Origin: Flavobacteriaceae bacterium PS02337
GTDB lineage: Bacteria > Bacteroidota > Bacteroidia > Flavobacteriales > Flavobacteriaceae
Direction: 5' to 3'
Length of the DNA: 64,000 bases
Assembly (NCBI GenBank): GCA_029959285.1
Contig: JASCOE010000001.1
Coordinates: 62,001-126,000 of the forward strand
This document shows positions 18,065 through 26,818 of this stretch, one piece after another; the stretch's first letter is position 1; every line of letters starts with the position of its first letter. The position numbers were made by a program, and so were the translations under genes. Below the pieces are notes generated by a model. It searched no databases. It worked only from the letters and a program-made list of their open reading frames with translations, and was not told the origin of the DNA.

Positions 18065-19045
18065 TTGATTACAGCTAGCGATATATTTACCATTTCGAGT
18101 CAGAAACAATTTGAAAAAATAGCATTAAAAGTGTTTCGTTTTCAGCATGAGAACAACAAAGTGTATCGCGATTTTTGTGATTTTTTGAAAGTTAATCCAC
18201 AACAGGTAAAATCACTTCAGCAAATTCCTTTTTTACCCATTCAGTTTTTCAAAAGTCATGATGTAGTTTCAAATACAGAACCTGCGCAAGTAACTTTTAC
18301 GAGCAGCGGAACTACTGGAATGATTACAAGCCGACATTTAGTGACCGATGTTTCCCTATATGAGGAAAGTTACCGCAAAGGATTTTCGCAATTTTATGGC
18401 AATATCGAAGATTACGTTGTTTTAGCTCTTTTGCCGTCTTATTTAGAACGCGAAGGCTCTTCGTTAATTTATATGGTAGAAGATTTGATAAAACTCTCGA
18501 ATCAGCCTGAAAGTGGGTTTTATTTACACAATCATGATGACTTAATTAAAAAGCTTCTTGAATTAGATAATGCAGGCCAAAATGTAATCTTAATTGGCGT
18601 GACTTACGCTTTATTAGATTTAATCGAAAAGCAAACTTTCAAACTTCAAAATACCATTATTATGGAAACTGGGGGAATGAAAGGAAAACGCAAAGAAATG
18701 ATTCGCGAAGAATTGCACGAACAGCTTTGCAAGGGTTTTGGCGTTTCTTCGATTCATTCAGAATACGGAATGACAGAACTTTTAGCCCAAGCATATTCTT
18801 TAGGAGAAGGTGTTTTCGAATGTCCATCTTGGATGAATATTTTAGTGCGCGATCCAGAAGATGCGCTCACTTACGTGAATGATGGAAAAACAGGCGGAAT
18901 CAACGTTATTGATTTAGCCAATATCAATTCGTGTTCTTTTATCGCCACTCAGGATTTAGGTAAAAAATATTCTAACAACTCTTTTGAAGTTTTGGGACGT
19001 TTTGATAATTCTGATATTCGTGGTTGTAACCTTATGGTTCTTTAA
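18065..19045 (+). CDS. LuxE-like acyl-protein synthetase / acyltransferase
   Basis: 326 residues. The P-loop-like adenylation motif FTSSGTTG (residues 78-85) and the segment SSIHSEYGMTELLAQAY place it in the LuxE / AMP-forming acyl-activating superfamily. It lacks the full C-terminal subdomain of ordinary AMP ligases, as LuxE does. It probably activates or transfers an acyl group; the substrate is unknown. It starts with TTG, supported by the promoter position. No lux genes are nearby, so bioluminescence is not implied. Confidence 0.82.
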   Translation: MITASDIFTISSQKQFEKIALKVFRFQHENNKVYRDFCDFLKVNPQQVKSLQQIPFLPIQFFKSHDVVSNTEPAQVTFTSSGTTGMITSRHLVTDVSLYEESYRKGFSQFYGNIEDYVVLALLPSYLEREGSSLIYMVEDLIKLSNQPESGFYLHNHDDLIKKLLELDNAGQNVILIGVTYALLDLIEKQTFKLQNTIIMETGGMKGKRKEMIREELHEQLCKGFGVSSIHSEYGMTELLAQAYSLGEGVFECPSWMNILVRDPEDALTYVNDGKTGGINVIDLANINSCSFIATQDLGKKYSNNSFEVLGRFDNSDIRGCNLMVL

Positions 19046-19100
19046 TATGGTTTAATCGTTGATTTGTTTAATTGGTTAATCGTTAATTCACTGCATTAAT

Positions 19101-19171
19101 CAAACGTTCCTACGAAACGTGTAACTGCAAAATAATTTTTTATTCTACCGACGAGACATTCCTAAGGAATG
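19101..19171. repeat. Partial copy of a dispersed inverted-repeat element
   Basis: CAAACGTTCCTACGAAACGT (19101-19120) and TTCTACCGACGAGACATTCC (19143-19162) closely match the right half of the complete element at 55935-56110, without its left arm. Non-coding. Confidence 0.7.
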
Positions 19172-19186
19172 ATTTTTTTCAATAAA

Positions 19187-19219
19187 AAATCCCAATATTC
19201 TTTTCGAACATTGGGATTT
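19187..19219. terminator. Hairpin terminator between LuxE-like gene and tyrS
   Basis: AAATCCCAATATTC pairs with GAACATTGGGATTT (one wobble) between convergent genes. Confidence 0.75.
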
Positions 19220-19285
19220 AAATATTTAACTTAATAGATTCTGATGGATCGATTAAACAATTAACCGATTAAACAGTTAAACCAT

Positions 19286-20581
19286 TTACACCACTCGAAT
19301 CACAAAGTAATTTTTCTTTCCGCTTTGCAACAATACAAACTGATTGTTAATCAAATCATTTGTAGTTAAAACAAAATCTTCTTTTATTTTTTCTCTGTTA
19401 ACAGAAATTGAGTTTGCAGTTAAAGCTCTTCTCGCCTCTCCGTTAGATTTAAAGAAACCTGTTTTTTCGTTTAAAACAGTAATAATTTCCAATCCGTTTT
19501 CTAAATCTGCTTTTGCAATTTCAGCTTGTGGAACTCCGTCAAAAACTTCTAAGAAAGTCGCTTCATCCAGTTTTTTCAAATCTTCAGCAGTTGAATTTCC
19601 AAACAAAATATTTGAAGCTTGAATTGCTTTTTCTAGTTCTTCTCTATTGTGAACAAAAACAGTAATTTCTTCCGCTAATTTCTTTTGTAAAACTCTTAAA
19701 TGTGGAGCCGTTTTGTGCTCTTCAATTAAAGCATCAATAGTATCTTTATCTAAGAAAGTAAAGATTTTAATATATTTCTCAGCATCAACATCTGTTGTGT
19801 TTACCCAAAATTGGTAGAATTTGTAAACTGAAGTTTTATCAGCATCTAACCAAACATTTCCTCCTTCAGATTTTCCGAATTTAGATCCGTCTGCTTTTGT
19901 AATTAAAGGTGTTGTTAAAGCGTATGCTTTTGCATTTTCGCCACCCATTCTGCGTACTAATTCTGTTCCTGTGGTAATATTACCCCATTGATCAGAACCT
20001 CCCATTTGCAGAATACAATTGTTGTTTTTATATAAATGATAAAAATCGTAACCTTGAATTAATTGATATGTAAATTCTGTAAAAGACATTCCTTCACCTT
20101 CTCCGCTAAATCTCTTTTTTACAGAATCTTTAGCCATCATGTAATTTACAGTTATTCTTTTTCCAACTTCACGTGCAAAATCGATAAAAGAGAATTCCTT
20201 CATCCAATCGTAGTTATTCACCATAACTGGTGCATTTGCTTCGTTTGAATTGAAATCTAAGAAACGAGATAGGACACTTTTAATTCCCGCCACGTTTTTA
20301 GCCAAAGCTACTTCATCAAGCAAATTTCTTTCATCAGATTTACCAGAAGGATCCCCGATCATTCCAGTTGCTCCACCTACTAAAGCAATCGGTTTATGAC
20401 CGAAATTCTTTAAGTGAACCAATAAAATAATCTGAACCATACTTCCGATATGCAGTGAATCTGCCGTTGGATCAAAACCGATATACGCAGTGGTAGCCTC
20501 TTTTAGCAATTGTTCTTCCGTTCCAGGCATACTATCATGATATAACCCGCGCCATTTTAATTCTTCAACTAGATTCTTCAT
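19286..20581 (-). CDS. tyrS: Tyrosyl-tRNA synthetase
   Basis: Charges tRNA-Tyr; cytosolic class I enzyme, 431 residues. HIGH-type motif HIGS at 44-47, KMSKS-type motif KFGKS at 234-238, [12 protein letters not shown] tyrosine-binding segment near 190-202, and a C-terminal S4 RNA-binding domain (about 355-425). The start [10 protein letters not shown] at 20581 is preferred to an extension of eight codons, because the -7 box TATATTTG on the minus strand (20610-20603) lies just upstream. Confidence 0.97.
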   Translation of the reverse strand: MKNLVEELKWRGLYHDSMPGTEEQLLKEATTAYIGFDPTADSLHIGSMVQIILLVHLKNFGHKPIALVGGATGMIGDPSGKSDERNLLDEVALAKNVAGIKSVLSRFLDFNSNEANAPVMVNNYDWMKEFSFIDFAREVGKRITVNYMMAKDSVKKRFSGEGEGMSFTEFTYQLIQGYDFYHLYKNNNCILQMGGSDQWGNITTGTELVRRMGGENAKAYALTTPLITKADGSKFGKSEGGNVWLDADKTSVYKFYQFWVNTTDVDAEKYIKIFTFLDKDTIDALIEEHKTAPHLRVLQKKLAEEITVFVHNREELEKAIQASNILFGNSTAEDLKKLDEATFLEVFDGVPQAEIAKADLENGLEIITVLNEKTGFFKSNGEARRALTANSISVNREKIKEDFVLTTNDLINNQFVLLQSGKKNYFVIRVV

Positions 20582-20602
20582 TTTTTTATAAAATAATTTG
20601 CG

Positions 20603-20610
20603 CAAATATA
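20603..20610 (-). promoter_or_regulatory. -7 box for tyrS
   Basis: On the minus strand the sequence reads TATATTTG, followed by GC, about 22 nt before the ATG at 20581. Confidence 0.5.
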
Positions 20611-20638
20611 ATCAATGGTAATGGCAATGGCAAAAAAC

Positions 20639-20722
20639 AATTTCAATGACAATTTCAATGACAATTTCAATGACAATTTCAATGACAATTTCAATGACAA
20701 TTTCAATGACAATTTGAATAAC
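20639..20722. repeat. 12-bp tandem repeat, six exact units plus one decayed
   Basis: The unit AATTTCAATGAC is repeated six times without change (20639-20710), followed by AATTTGAATAAC. It sits between the divergent tyrS and epimerase genes, upstream of both promoters. There are no spacers, so it is not CRISPR. It produces a spurious Lys/Leu/Ser repeat ORF. Copy number is probably variable by slippage. Confidence 0.9.
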
Positions 20723-20792
20723 AATGCAAATACGAGAAGTAAAACCTTTGCATCTCTGCAACTTTGAACCTTTGAACCTTCCCCAAAAAACC

Positions 20793-20823
20793 TTTGCACC
20801 TTAAAAGCAAAAACTTATCTTTA
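20793..20823 (+). promoter_or_regulatory. Promoter of the epimerase, nearly leaderless
   Basis: TTTG (20793-20796), a 19-nt spacer, then TATCTTTA (20816-20823), only 4 nt before the ATG at 20828. If used, the mRNA would have essentially no leader. Confidence 0.45.
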
Positions 20824-20827
20824 CAAC

Positions 20828-21829
20828 ATGATATTAGTAACTGGAGGAACTGGTTTAGTCGGCGCGCATTTATTGCTTCATTTAATTGAAAATGGAGAAA
20901 ATGTTCGGGCTATTTACAGAAGTCAGAGCAACATTAAGAAAACAAAATCGGTTTTTGACTTTTATAAAAAATCAGATTTGTTTGAAAAAATCAATTGGCT
21001 TGAAGCCGATATTTTGGACGTTCCTTCTCTTGAAATTGCTTTTATTGATATTACAGAAGTTTATCATTCCGCAGCGCTAATTTCATTTAATCCAAAAGAC
21101 GAAGAAAAACTTCGAAAAACCAACATCGAAGGAACTGCCAATATGGTTAATTTTTCGATTGCGAAAGACATAAAGAAGTTTTGCTTCATCAGTTCGATTG
21201 CCGCTTTAGGCGATATTGCTCCCCACGAAACCCATATTACAGAAGAAACAGACTGGAATCCTGAAAAACCGCACAGCGATTACGCGATTTCTAAATACGG
21301 AGCCGAAATGGAAGTTTGGCGCGCACAGCAAGAAGGATTGAATGTAATTATTGTGAATCCGGGCGTTATTTTGGGACCAATAAAAATGATGAATGTTTTT
21401 AAACAGGGAAGTAATGAAATTTACAAAAAAGTAGCAAACGGACTTTCTTTTTACACTCTTGGAAACACAGGTTTTATTGCTATTGATGATGTTGTAAAAA
21501 CAACTTTCCAATTGATGAAAAGCGAAATTAAAAATGAACGCTTCACGCTTATTTCTGATAATATTGTTTTTAGAGACATTTTGAATACCGTTGCAGATAC
21601 TTTAAAAGTAAAAAGACCTCATATTCATGCAAAACCGTTTTTCATGAATCTTTTATGGATTTCAGATTCGTTATTTTCTACTTTATTTTTTAGAAAAAGA
21701 AGCATTACAAAAGCAACTGCAATAGCTTCTTATTCGACTAATTTGTATAGTAATGAAAAAATAAAAACCGCTCTAGGAACGGTTTTTACTGATATTCATT
21801 ATTATATTAAAAATAGCGCAAAACTATAA
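20828..21829 (+). CDS. NAD-dependent epimerase/dehydratase family protein
   Basis: 333 residues, extended short-chain dehydrogenase fold. Dinucleotide motif TGGTGLVG at 5-12, and active-site Tyr152/Lys156 in DYAISKYG with the upstream Ser in ISSIAALG. It matches the 3-beta-hydroxysteroid dehydrogenase / dihydroflavonol reductase-like branch; the substrate is unknown. Its 3' end overlaps the convergent lipoprotein gene by 6 nt. Confidence 0.88.
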   Translation: MILVTGGTGLVGAHLLLHLIENGENVRAIYRSQSNIKKTKSVFDFYKKSDLFEKINWLEADILDVPSLEIAFIDITEVYHSAALISFNPKDEEKLRKTNIEGTANMVNFSIAKDIKKFCFISSIAALGDIAPHETHITEETDWNPEKPHSDYAISKYGAEMEVWRAQQEGLNVIIVNPGVILGPIKMMNVFKQGSNEIYKKVANGLSFYTLGNTGFIAIDDVVKTTFQLMKSEIKNERFTLISDNIVFRDILNTVADTLKVKRPHIHAKPFFMNLLWISDSLFSTLFFRKRSITKATAIASYSTNLYSNEKIKTALGTVFTDIHYYIKNSAKL

Positions 21830-22315
21830 ATCTTTTCTACGCTGCATCTGCAATCTTTTAATAGAATCTATATTAATTTTTCTGGTTGTTTTTTTGACAG
21901 AATCTTTAGGAACCTCTTTTAATTCTTCTTTCGGTTTATTCTTTTTTGCTTTAGCTTCTTTCTTTTCATCGATTTTAGCCAGAGAATCTGCCGCTCTTTG
22001 GTTTACAGCAATTCTTTTATTTACCTCATCAAACATATCCTTATAGCTTTCATAATCAGAAGCATAATACATATTATTTTGAGCAAACTGAAGACTGTCT
22101 ACTTTATATTTTTTGAAAATAAATTTTACAGGATCGCTTTCTACAGAATCTAAAGACAACGGTTTTTGATATCTTATGGCTTCCAAAAGCGATAAATCAT
22201 ACATAATATCAACCATTTTTTCTTTTTCAATAAGTTTTGCAGGCTCTTTTACGAGCTGTTTTTTACAACTTATAGAAAGAAACAAAACCAATAGTATTAC
22301 TATAAAATTTTTCAT
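21824..22315 (-). CDS. DUF4296 family lipoprotein
   Basis: 163 residues. Lipobox LSISC with Cys17, then a helical domain with MVDIMYDLSLLEAIRYQ and FIFKKYKVDSLQFAQNNMYYAS, the hallmark of DUF4296. A Lys/Glu-rich tail follows. Function unknown. Last gene of a minus-strand run with dihydroorotase and a dolichol-phosphate-mannose-synthase-like enzyme (gaps of about 10 nt), an arrangement I believe is common in Flavobacteriia. Confidence 0.88.
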   Translation of the reverse strand: MKNFIVILLVLFLSISCKKQLVKEPAKLIEKEKMVDIMYDLSLLEAIRYQKPLSLDSVESDPVKFIFKKYKVDSLQFAQNNMYYASDYESYKDMFDEVNKRIAVNQRAADSLAKIDEKKEAKAKKNKPKEELKEVPKDSVKKTTRKINIDSIKRLQMQRRKDL

Positions 22316-22324
22316 AGTTGCTTT

Positions 22325-23665
22325 TTATCTGTCAAACAATAATCTTTTCCCTGCTCTGGTATCTTTTACCTTAAAATTGTTGTAAACCAATTCTCCATTC
22401 ACGAAAGTATGCGTAATTCTAGATTTGAAAGTATAGTTTTCAAAAGGCGACCACCCGCATTTGTATAAAATATTATCTGGTTTTACACTCCAAGGCAAAC
22501 TCGGATTTACGATAACTAAATCGGCGTGATAACCTTCTCTAATAAATCCTCTTTTTTCGATTTTGAAAATCTTAGCTGGATTGTGGCACATTTTTTCCAC
22601 GATTTTTTCTACGCTAATTTTTCCTTGATGATGCGCTTCAAACATCGCTACAACTGCATGCTGAACTAACGGACCTCCAGAAGGCGCATTCAAATAAGAC
22701 TGCATTTTCTCTTCTTTTGTATGAGGCGCGTGATCTGTTGCAATTACATCAATTCTTCCGTCGTTTAATGCTTTCCAAAGTTCAGCACGATCTTCGGCAG
22801 TTTTTACCGCTGGATTCCATTTAATGAAATTCCCTTTTGTTTTGTAATCTTCATCCGTAAACCAAAGATGATGTACACAAACCTCAGCCGTGATTTTTTT
22901 ATCTTCTAACGGAATTTTATTCGTAAACAATTCCATTTCTTTCGCTGTTGAAAGATGGAAAATATGCAATCTTGCTCCTGTTCTTTTGGCCAAAGCCACC
23001 GCTTTTGAAGAAGAAATATAACACGCTTCTGCACTACGAATTAAATGATGCGCCGTAACCGGAACTTCGTCTCCGTATTGTTCTTTATAAGCGGCAAGAT
23101 TATTTTGAATTGTCGTTTCATCTTCACAATGAACTGCAATTAACATTGGCGTGCTTGAAAATATTTTTTCTAAAGTTTCTTCTCTGTCAACCAACATATT
23201 TCCTGTTGAAGAACCTAAGAAAATCTTGATTCCAGCAACATTTTTTGGATTTGTTTTTAAAACTTCCTCCAAATTATCGTTTGTTGCCCCCATCATAAAC
23301 GAATAATTCGCAAATGATTTCTGAGCTGCAATTTGATATTTATCTTCTAAAATTTCCTGAGTAACCGCATTCGGAACTGTATTTGGCTGTTCGATAAAAG
23401 AAGTAATTCCGCCCGCAACAGCAGCACGAGATTCTGATTCGATATCTCCTTTATGTGTTAATCCTGGCTCTCTAAAATGCACTTGATCGTCAATTGCGCC
23501 TGGCATTAAATAACTTCCTTCTGCATCAACTACAATACAATCTGACGTTTTTAATGAAATGCTGTCTGCAATTTCAACAATCAAATCATTTTCAATCAAT
23601 ACATCACCTTCAAAAATTGTCCCTTCGTTTACAATTTTGGCATTTTTTATTAAAATCCTGTTCAT
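22325..23665 (-). CDS. pyrC: Dihydroorotase (class I, Bacteroidota type)
   Basis: Closes carbamoyl-aspartate to dihydroorotate in pyrimidine synthesis; 446 residues, amidohydrolase fold. Visible motifs: HFREPG (63-68), GIKIFLGSSTG with the Lys that would be carboxylated, AVHCEDE, VTAHHLIRS, LHIFHLST, and DVIATDHAPHT with the catalytic Asp. The usual HxH metal pair at the start of the fold reads QxH here (Gln61, His63). The context is a co-transcribed run with DUF4296. Dihydroorotase is favoured over allantoinase by overall motif match, but substrate is not proven. Confidence 0.9.
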   Translation of the reverse strand: MNRILIKNAKIVNEGTIFEGDVLIENDLIVEIADSISLKTSDCIVVDAEGSYLMPGAIDDQVHFREPGLTHKGDIESESRAAVAGGITSFIEQPNTVPNAVTQEILEDKYQIAAQKSFANYSFMMGATNDNLEEVLKTNPKNVAGIKIFLGSSTGNMLVDREETLEKIFSSTPMLIAVHCEDETTIQNNLAAYKEQYGDEVPVTAHHLIRSAEACYISSSKAVALAKRTGARLHIFHLSTAKEMELFTNKIPLEDKKITAEVCVHHLWFTDEDYKTKGNFIKWNPAVKTAEDRAELWKALNDGRIDVIATDHAPHTKEEKMQSYLNAPSGGPLVQHAVVAMFEAHHQGKISVEKIVEKMCHNPAKIFKIEKRGFIREGYHADLVIVNPSLPWSVKPDNILYKCGWSPFENYTFKSRITHTFVNGELVYNNFKVKDTRAGKRLLFDR

Positions 23666-23675
23666 CGTGGTTGGT

Positions 23676-24401
23676 TTATAATGAATTGACTAATTTTCTT
23701 AATCTAAGTGAAATTACGCCAAGTATAGCTTCTTTAATAATGGCATTACTCATTTTAGAAACTCCTTTTGTTCTATCTGTAAAAATAATTGGGACTTCTG
23801 TAATTTGAAATTTACCGCAATACGTTCTGTATTTCATTTCAATTTGAAACGCATACCCGACAAACTTTATTTTATTCAAATTAATTTTCTCCAGAACTTC
23901 TCTTTTGTAACATACAAAACCTGCAGTCGCATCGTGAATTTTCATTCCGGTAATAAATTTGACGTAAACAGATGCAAAGTAAGACATCAGAACTCTACTT
24001 AAAGGCCAGTTGACAACATTTACACCCGTTACATAACGAGAACCAATTGCAAGATCTGCTCCACCAAAATGACAAGCGTCATACAATTTTTCTAAATCGT
24101 TTGGATTATGCGAGAAATCGGCATCCATTTCAAAAATGAATTCATAATTACGTTCCAAAGCCCATTTAAAGCCATGAACATAAGCGGTTCCTAATCCTGA
24201 TTTTTTAGCGCGTTGTTCTAAAAAAAGTTTTCCCGGAAATTCTTCCTGCAATGCAATTACTTTATTTGCAGTATGATCAGGAGAATTATCATCAATAATA
24301 AGCAGATGAAAAGATTTATGTTGCGAAAGTACGGCTCTTACAATACTTTCTATATTTTCAATTTCGTTATAAGTGGGAATTATGACAATACTATCATTCA
24401 T
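23676..24401 (-). CDS. Polyprenol-phosphate mannosyltransferase-like GT2
   Basis: 241 residues, family 2 glycosyltransferase. VIIPTYNEIENI at the N-terminus, LLIIDDNSPDHTA, EMDADFSHNP (DxD-type metal site) and GSRYVTGVNVVNWP match dolichol-phosphate-mannose synthase (DPM1-like). No C-terminal membrane segments, so it is the soluble, membrane-associated form. It likely makes a polyprenyl-phosphate sugar donor for glycan assembly. First gene of the operon with pyrC and the DUF4296 lipoprotein. Confidence 0.9.
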   Translation of the reverse strand: MNDSIVIIPTYNEIENIESIVRAVLSQHKSFHLLIIDDNSPDHTANKVIALQEEFPGKLFLEQRAKKSGLGTAYVHGFKWALERNYEFIFEMDADFSHNPNDLEKLYDACHFGGADLAIGSRYVTGVNVVNWPLSRVLMSYFASVYVKFITGMKIHDATAGFVCYKREVLEKINLNKIKFVGYAFQIEMKYRTYCGKFQITEVPIIFTDRTKGVSKMSNAIIKEAILGVISLRLRKLVNSL

Positions 24402-24422
24402 TTTTTCAAGGTAATTTCACCG

Positions 24423-24430
24423 CAAAAGTA
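24423..24430 (-). promoter_or_regulatory. -7 box of the GT2-pyrC-DUF4296 operon
   Basis: On the minus strand the sequence reads TACTTTTG, about 22 nt before the ATG at 24401. Confidence 0.45.
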
Positions 24431-24507
24431 AACTTTTTATAGCATTTGATTCATAATAAATATATAATAAAACTATTGCATAAAAAATTTACTAATTTTG
24501 TAACGCT

Positions 24508-25200
24508 ATGATTGAACAACTTCATCCTCGAATTCTAGAAAACAAAGACTGGGCAACGCTTTTGTTTGTACTGACCTTTGCTGTTGTTGCCATGACAAAA
24601 TCTGCTTACGAAAGTAGATTTAGTGAATTTAGCAAACTTATTTTTTCTGATAAATATGCTAAAATTTACCGCGACAATAATCATTTAAAAAGCAGCTTTA
24701 CAGTTGGTTTATTTTTTGTGCAGATTATCTCGTACGCATTTTTCATTTTGCTGACGATGCATATTTTTTCAGAGAATCCGAAAACGGGCATTTATTCGGT
24801 TTTAAAAACAGACTGGATTTTATTTATTCAGATTGCAACTTTCCTACTTTATTTCATTTTAGGAAAATATTTAATCGAAAAAATTGTAGCGACTTCCTTC
24901 AATATTGATGAGTTTGTAGAATTATTTAACTTACAAAAAGTGACTTATCGAACCTATATTGGAGTTTTAATCCTTCCAATTAATGCTATTTTGTTCTATT
25001 ACAGCAATATTCCAAAAATTGTTCCGCTAGCAATCATAGGTATTTCGCTGTGTATTAGCGTATACTCTTACTTTATTTCAATTAAAACATATCAAAACGC
25101 AATTATCGGTAAGTTATTTTATTTTATTTTGTATCTTTGCGCTCTTGAAATAGCCCCTTATTATTTTCTTTATTATTGGTTAACAAAAGGGAGTGCTTAG
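24508..25200 (+). CDS. DUF4271 integral membrane protein
   Basis: 230 residues with about six hydrophobic segments (the first near 18-30, then pairs around 70-90, 110-130, 150-190 and 200-225). Start MIEQLHPRILENKDWATLLF matches the DUF4271 family of Bacteroidota, whose function is unknown. A -7 like TAATTTTG at 24493-24500 lies just before the ATG. The next gene (hemD-like) begins 15 nt after its stop, so they are probably co-transcribed. Confidence 0.85.
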   Translation: MIEQLHPRILENKDWATLLFVLTFAVVAMTKSAYESRFSEFSKLIFSDKYAKIYRDNNHLKSSFTVGLFFVQIISYAFFILLTMHIFSENPKTGIYSVLKTDWILFIQIATFLLYFILGKYLIEKIVATSFNIDEFVELFNLQKVTYRTYIGVLILPINAILFYYSNIPKIVPLAIIGISLCISVYSYFISIKTYQNAIIGKLFYFILYLCALEIAPYYFLYYWLTKGSA

Positions 25201-25214
25201 AAAATGTTTATAAT

Positions 25215-25964
25215 ATGAAAGTGAAAACAATTTTGGTGTCACAGCCTGAACCTAAAGTGGAGAATTCTCCTTACTTTGAGCTCCAACAAAAACACAAAAT
25301 AAAAATTGATTTCAGACCATTTATTCATGTGGAAGGGGTTAGCGCAAAAGAGATCAGATTACAAAAAATCGATCTTAATCATTACACTGCGATCATTTTA
25401 ACAAGTAGAAATGCTGTAGATCATTTTTTTAGAGTTGCTGATGAAATGCGTTACAAAGTTCCTGAAGGATTGAAGTATTTCTGTCAATCTGAGGCTGTTG
25501 CGTTTTACCTTCAAAAGTATGTTGTGTACAGAAAACGTAAAATTTACGTTGGAGCAAAAGATTTTGCAGATTTATCTCCGCTAATTAAGAAGTACAAAGA
25601 CGAAAAGTTTTTGCTTCCTGCATCCGATCAATTAAACGCAGATGCTCCTGTAACATTAAACGGTCTTAAAGTAGACTGGGCGCAAGCTATTTTTTACAGA
25701 ACTGTAATGAGTGATTTATCTGACTTAGCAGACGTTTATTATGACGTTTTAGCTTTCTTCAGTCCAACTGGAATTAAATCATTGTTTAAGAATTTCCCAG
25801 ACTTTAAACAAAATGATACCAGAATTGCTGTTTTCGGAAGCACAACTCAGAAAGAAGCTTTAGATCATGGTTTAAGAATTGATATTCTTGCTCCAACTCC
25901 TGAAACTCCTTCTATGACAATGGCTTTAGAAAAATACGTTGCAGAAGCAAACAAAGGAAAATAA
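25215..25964 (+). CDS. hemD: Uroporphyrinogen-III synthase
   Basis: Cyclises and inverts hydroxymethylbilane to uroporphyrinogen III in haem synthesis; 249 residues. Two-domain HemD layout: KTILVSQPEP at the start, AIILTSRNAVDHFFR near 60-75, ADAPVTLNGLKVDWAQAIFYRTVMS, and YDVLAFFSPTGIKSLF with IAVFGSTTQKEALDHGLR at the end. The ATG at 25215 is preferred to an upstream in-frame ATG inside the DUF4271 gene. HemD is poorly conserved, so the call rests on several weak motifs together. Confidence 0.85.
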   Translation: MKVKTILVSQPEPKVENSPYFELQQKHKIKIDFRPFIHVEGVSAKEIRLQKIDLNHYTAIILTSRNAVDHFFRVADEMRYKVPEGLKYFCQSEAVAFYLQKYVVYRKRKIYVGAKDFADLSPLIKKYKDEKFLLPASDQLNADAPVTLNGLKVDWAQAIFYRTVMSDLSDLADVYYDVLAFFSPTGIKSLFKNFPDFKQNDTRIAVFGSTTQKEALDHGLRIDILAPTPETPSMTMALEKYVAEANKGK

Positions 25965-25987
25965 ACCTGACCAAGTAAAAATATTTA

Positions 25988-26033
25988 AATTCCAAATTTC
26001 AGTTTAATCACCTGAGATTTGGAATTTTCTTTT
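25988..26033 (+). terminator. Terminator after hemD
   Basis: AAATTCCAAATTTC pairs with GAGATTTGGAATTTT, followed by CTTTTTT. Confidence 0.8.
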
Positions 26034-26105
26034 TTAGAGCATTTTAATTACATTTGATTCCTATTCTAAACCCAAATCACAAAAAATAGTTTCAAATTGT
26101 AAGTT

Positions 26106-26576
26106 ATGAAAATCAACTCCCTCTTAATTGAAATTGACGGAATCGACAAAGAAATTCTTCGTTATTTAATGGACGATGCCCGAAAACCAATTCTGCAAAT
26201 CGCTAATAAAATCGGAATCTCTGGAGCCGCAATTCATCAGAGATTAAAAAAACTGGAACAATCTGGCGTAATTTCTGGATCTAAGTTTACGGTTAATCCA
26301 AAAGTTTTGGGCTATAATACAATGGCTTTTGTTGGAGTTTATTTAGACAAAGCGTCGCGAAACTCTGAAGCGGTAAAAGATTTAAAGAAAATTCCAGAAG
26401 TTTTAGAATGTCATTATACTACAGGAAACTGGTCGGTTTTGATTAAAATAATCTGTCGCGACAACGAACATTTGATGCAGCTTTTAAATACTAAAATTCA
26501 AGCGATTGAAGGTGTTTCAAGAACGGAAACATTTATTTCTTTAGATCAGCAAATTGATAGACAGATTCAGCTTTGA
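26106..26576 (+). CDS. Lrp/AsnC family transcriptional regulator
   Basis: 156 residues. The N-terminal AsnC helix-turn-helix (about 10-60: DKEILRYLMDDARKPILQIA, GISGAAIHQRLKKLEQSGVI) is followed by a ligand-binding RAM domain (about 70-150: VLECHYTTGNWSVLIKI, IEGVSRTETFISL). It binds DNA as an oligomer and usually responds to an amino acid; the effector is unknown. The gene stands alone. Confidence 0.95.
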   Translation: MKINSLLIEIDGIDKEILRYLMDDARKPILQIANKIGISGAAIHQRLKKLEQSGVISGSKFTVNPKVLGYNTMAFVGVYLDKASRNSEAVKDLKKIPEVLECHYTTGNWSVLIKIICRDNEHLMQLLNTKIQAIEGVSRTETFISLDQQIDRQIQL

Positions 26577-26614
26577 TTAGAAAATGTGTCAATTTGATAA
26601 TTAACTTATTATTA

Positions 26615-26720
26615 TAAACTGGACTGAAGTCCAGCCCTACAATATAATTTATTCCTTCGGAACTGTAAAAGAGCCTTTTGGCTCGATGTATATTGTAGAG
26701 CTGGACTTCAGTCCAGTTTA
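26615..26720. repeat. 106-bp MITE-like inverted-repeat element
   Basis: Arms of 32 bp (26615-26646 and 26689-26720) pair with one mismatch. Each contains the palindrome CTGGACTGAAGTCCAG. The loop has a smaller GAGCCtttuGGCTC-like hairpin (26672-26684). Non-coding, between the convergent Lrp regulator and peptidase genes. Confidence 0.85.
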
Positions 26721-26747
26721 ATTTGTACAAATATGCGAAAAGCAAAA

Positions 26748-26776
26748 ACCCGACAAATTTTAAAAATCTGTCGGGT
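26748..26776. terminator. ACCCGACA hairpin terminator
   Basis: ACCCGACA pairs with TGTCGGGT around an A/T-rich inner stem; the same hairpin type is seen at 55867 and 56128. Serves the convergent genes on either side. Confidence 0.7.
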
Positions 26777-26818
26777 CTGCTATAAATTATCTAATGACTA
26801 ATTATCTCAATTATCAAA

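Noticed and set aside
18065-19045. Bioluminescence (lux) function for the LuxE-like protein
   Set aside because: No luxA/B/C/D genes in the window; the LuxE-type fold occurs widely in acyl activation.
20639-20722. Possible CRISPR array
   Set aside because: Repeats are 12 bp, directly adjacent and without spacers; no cas genes in the window.
20578-20799. 73-codon minus-strand ORF upstream of tyrS
   Set aside because: It is the 12-bp tandem repeat translated in frame; no conserved protein features.
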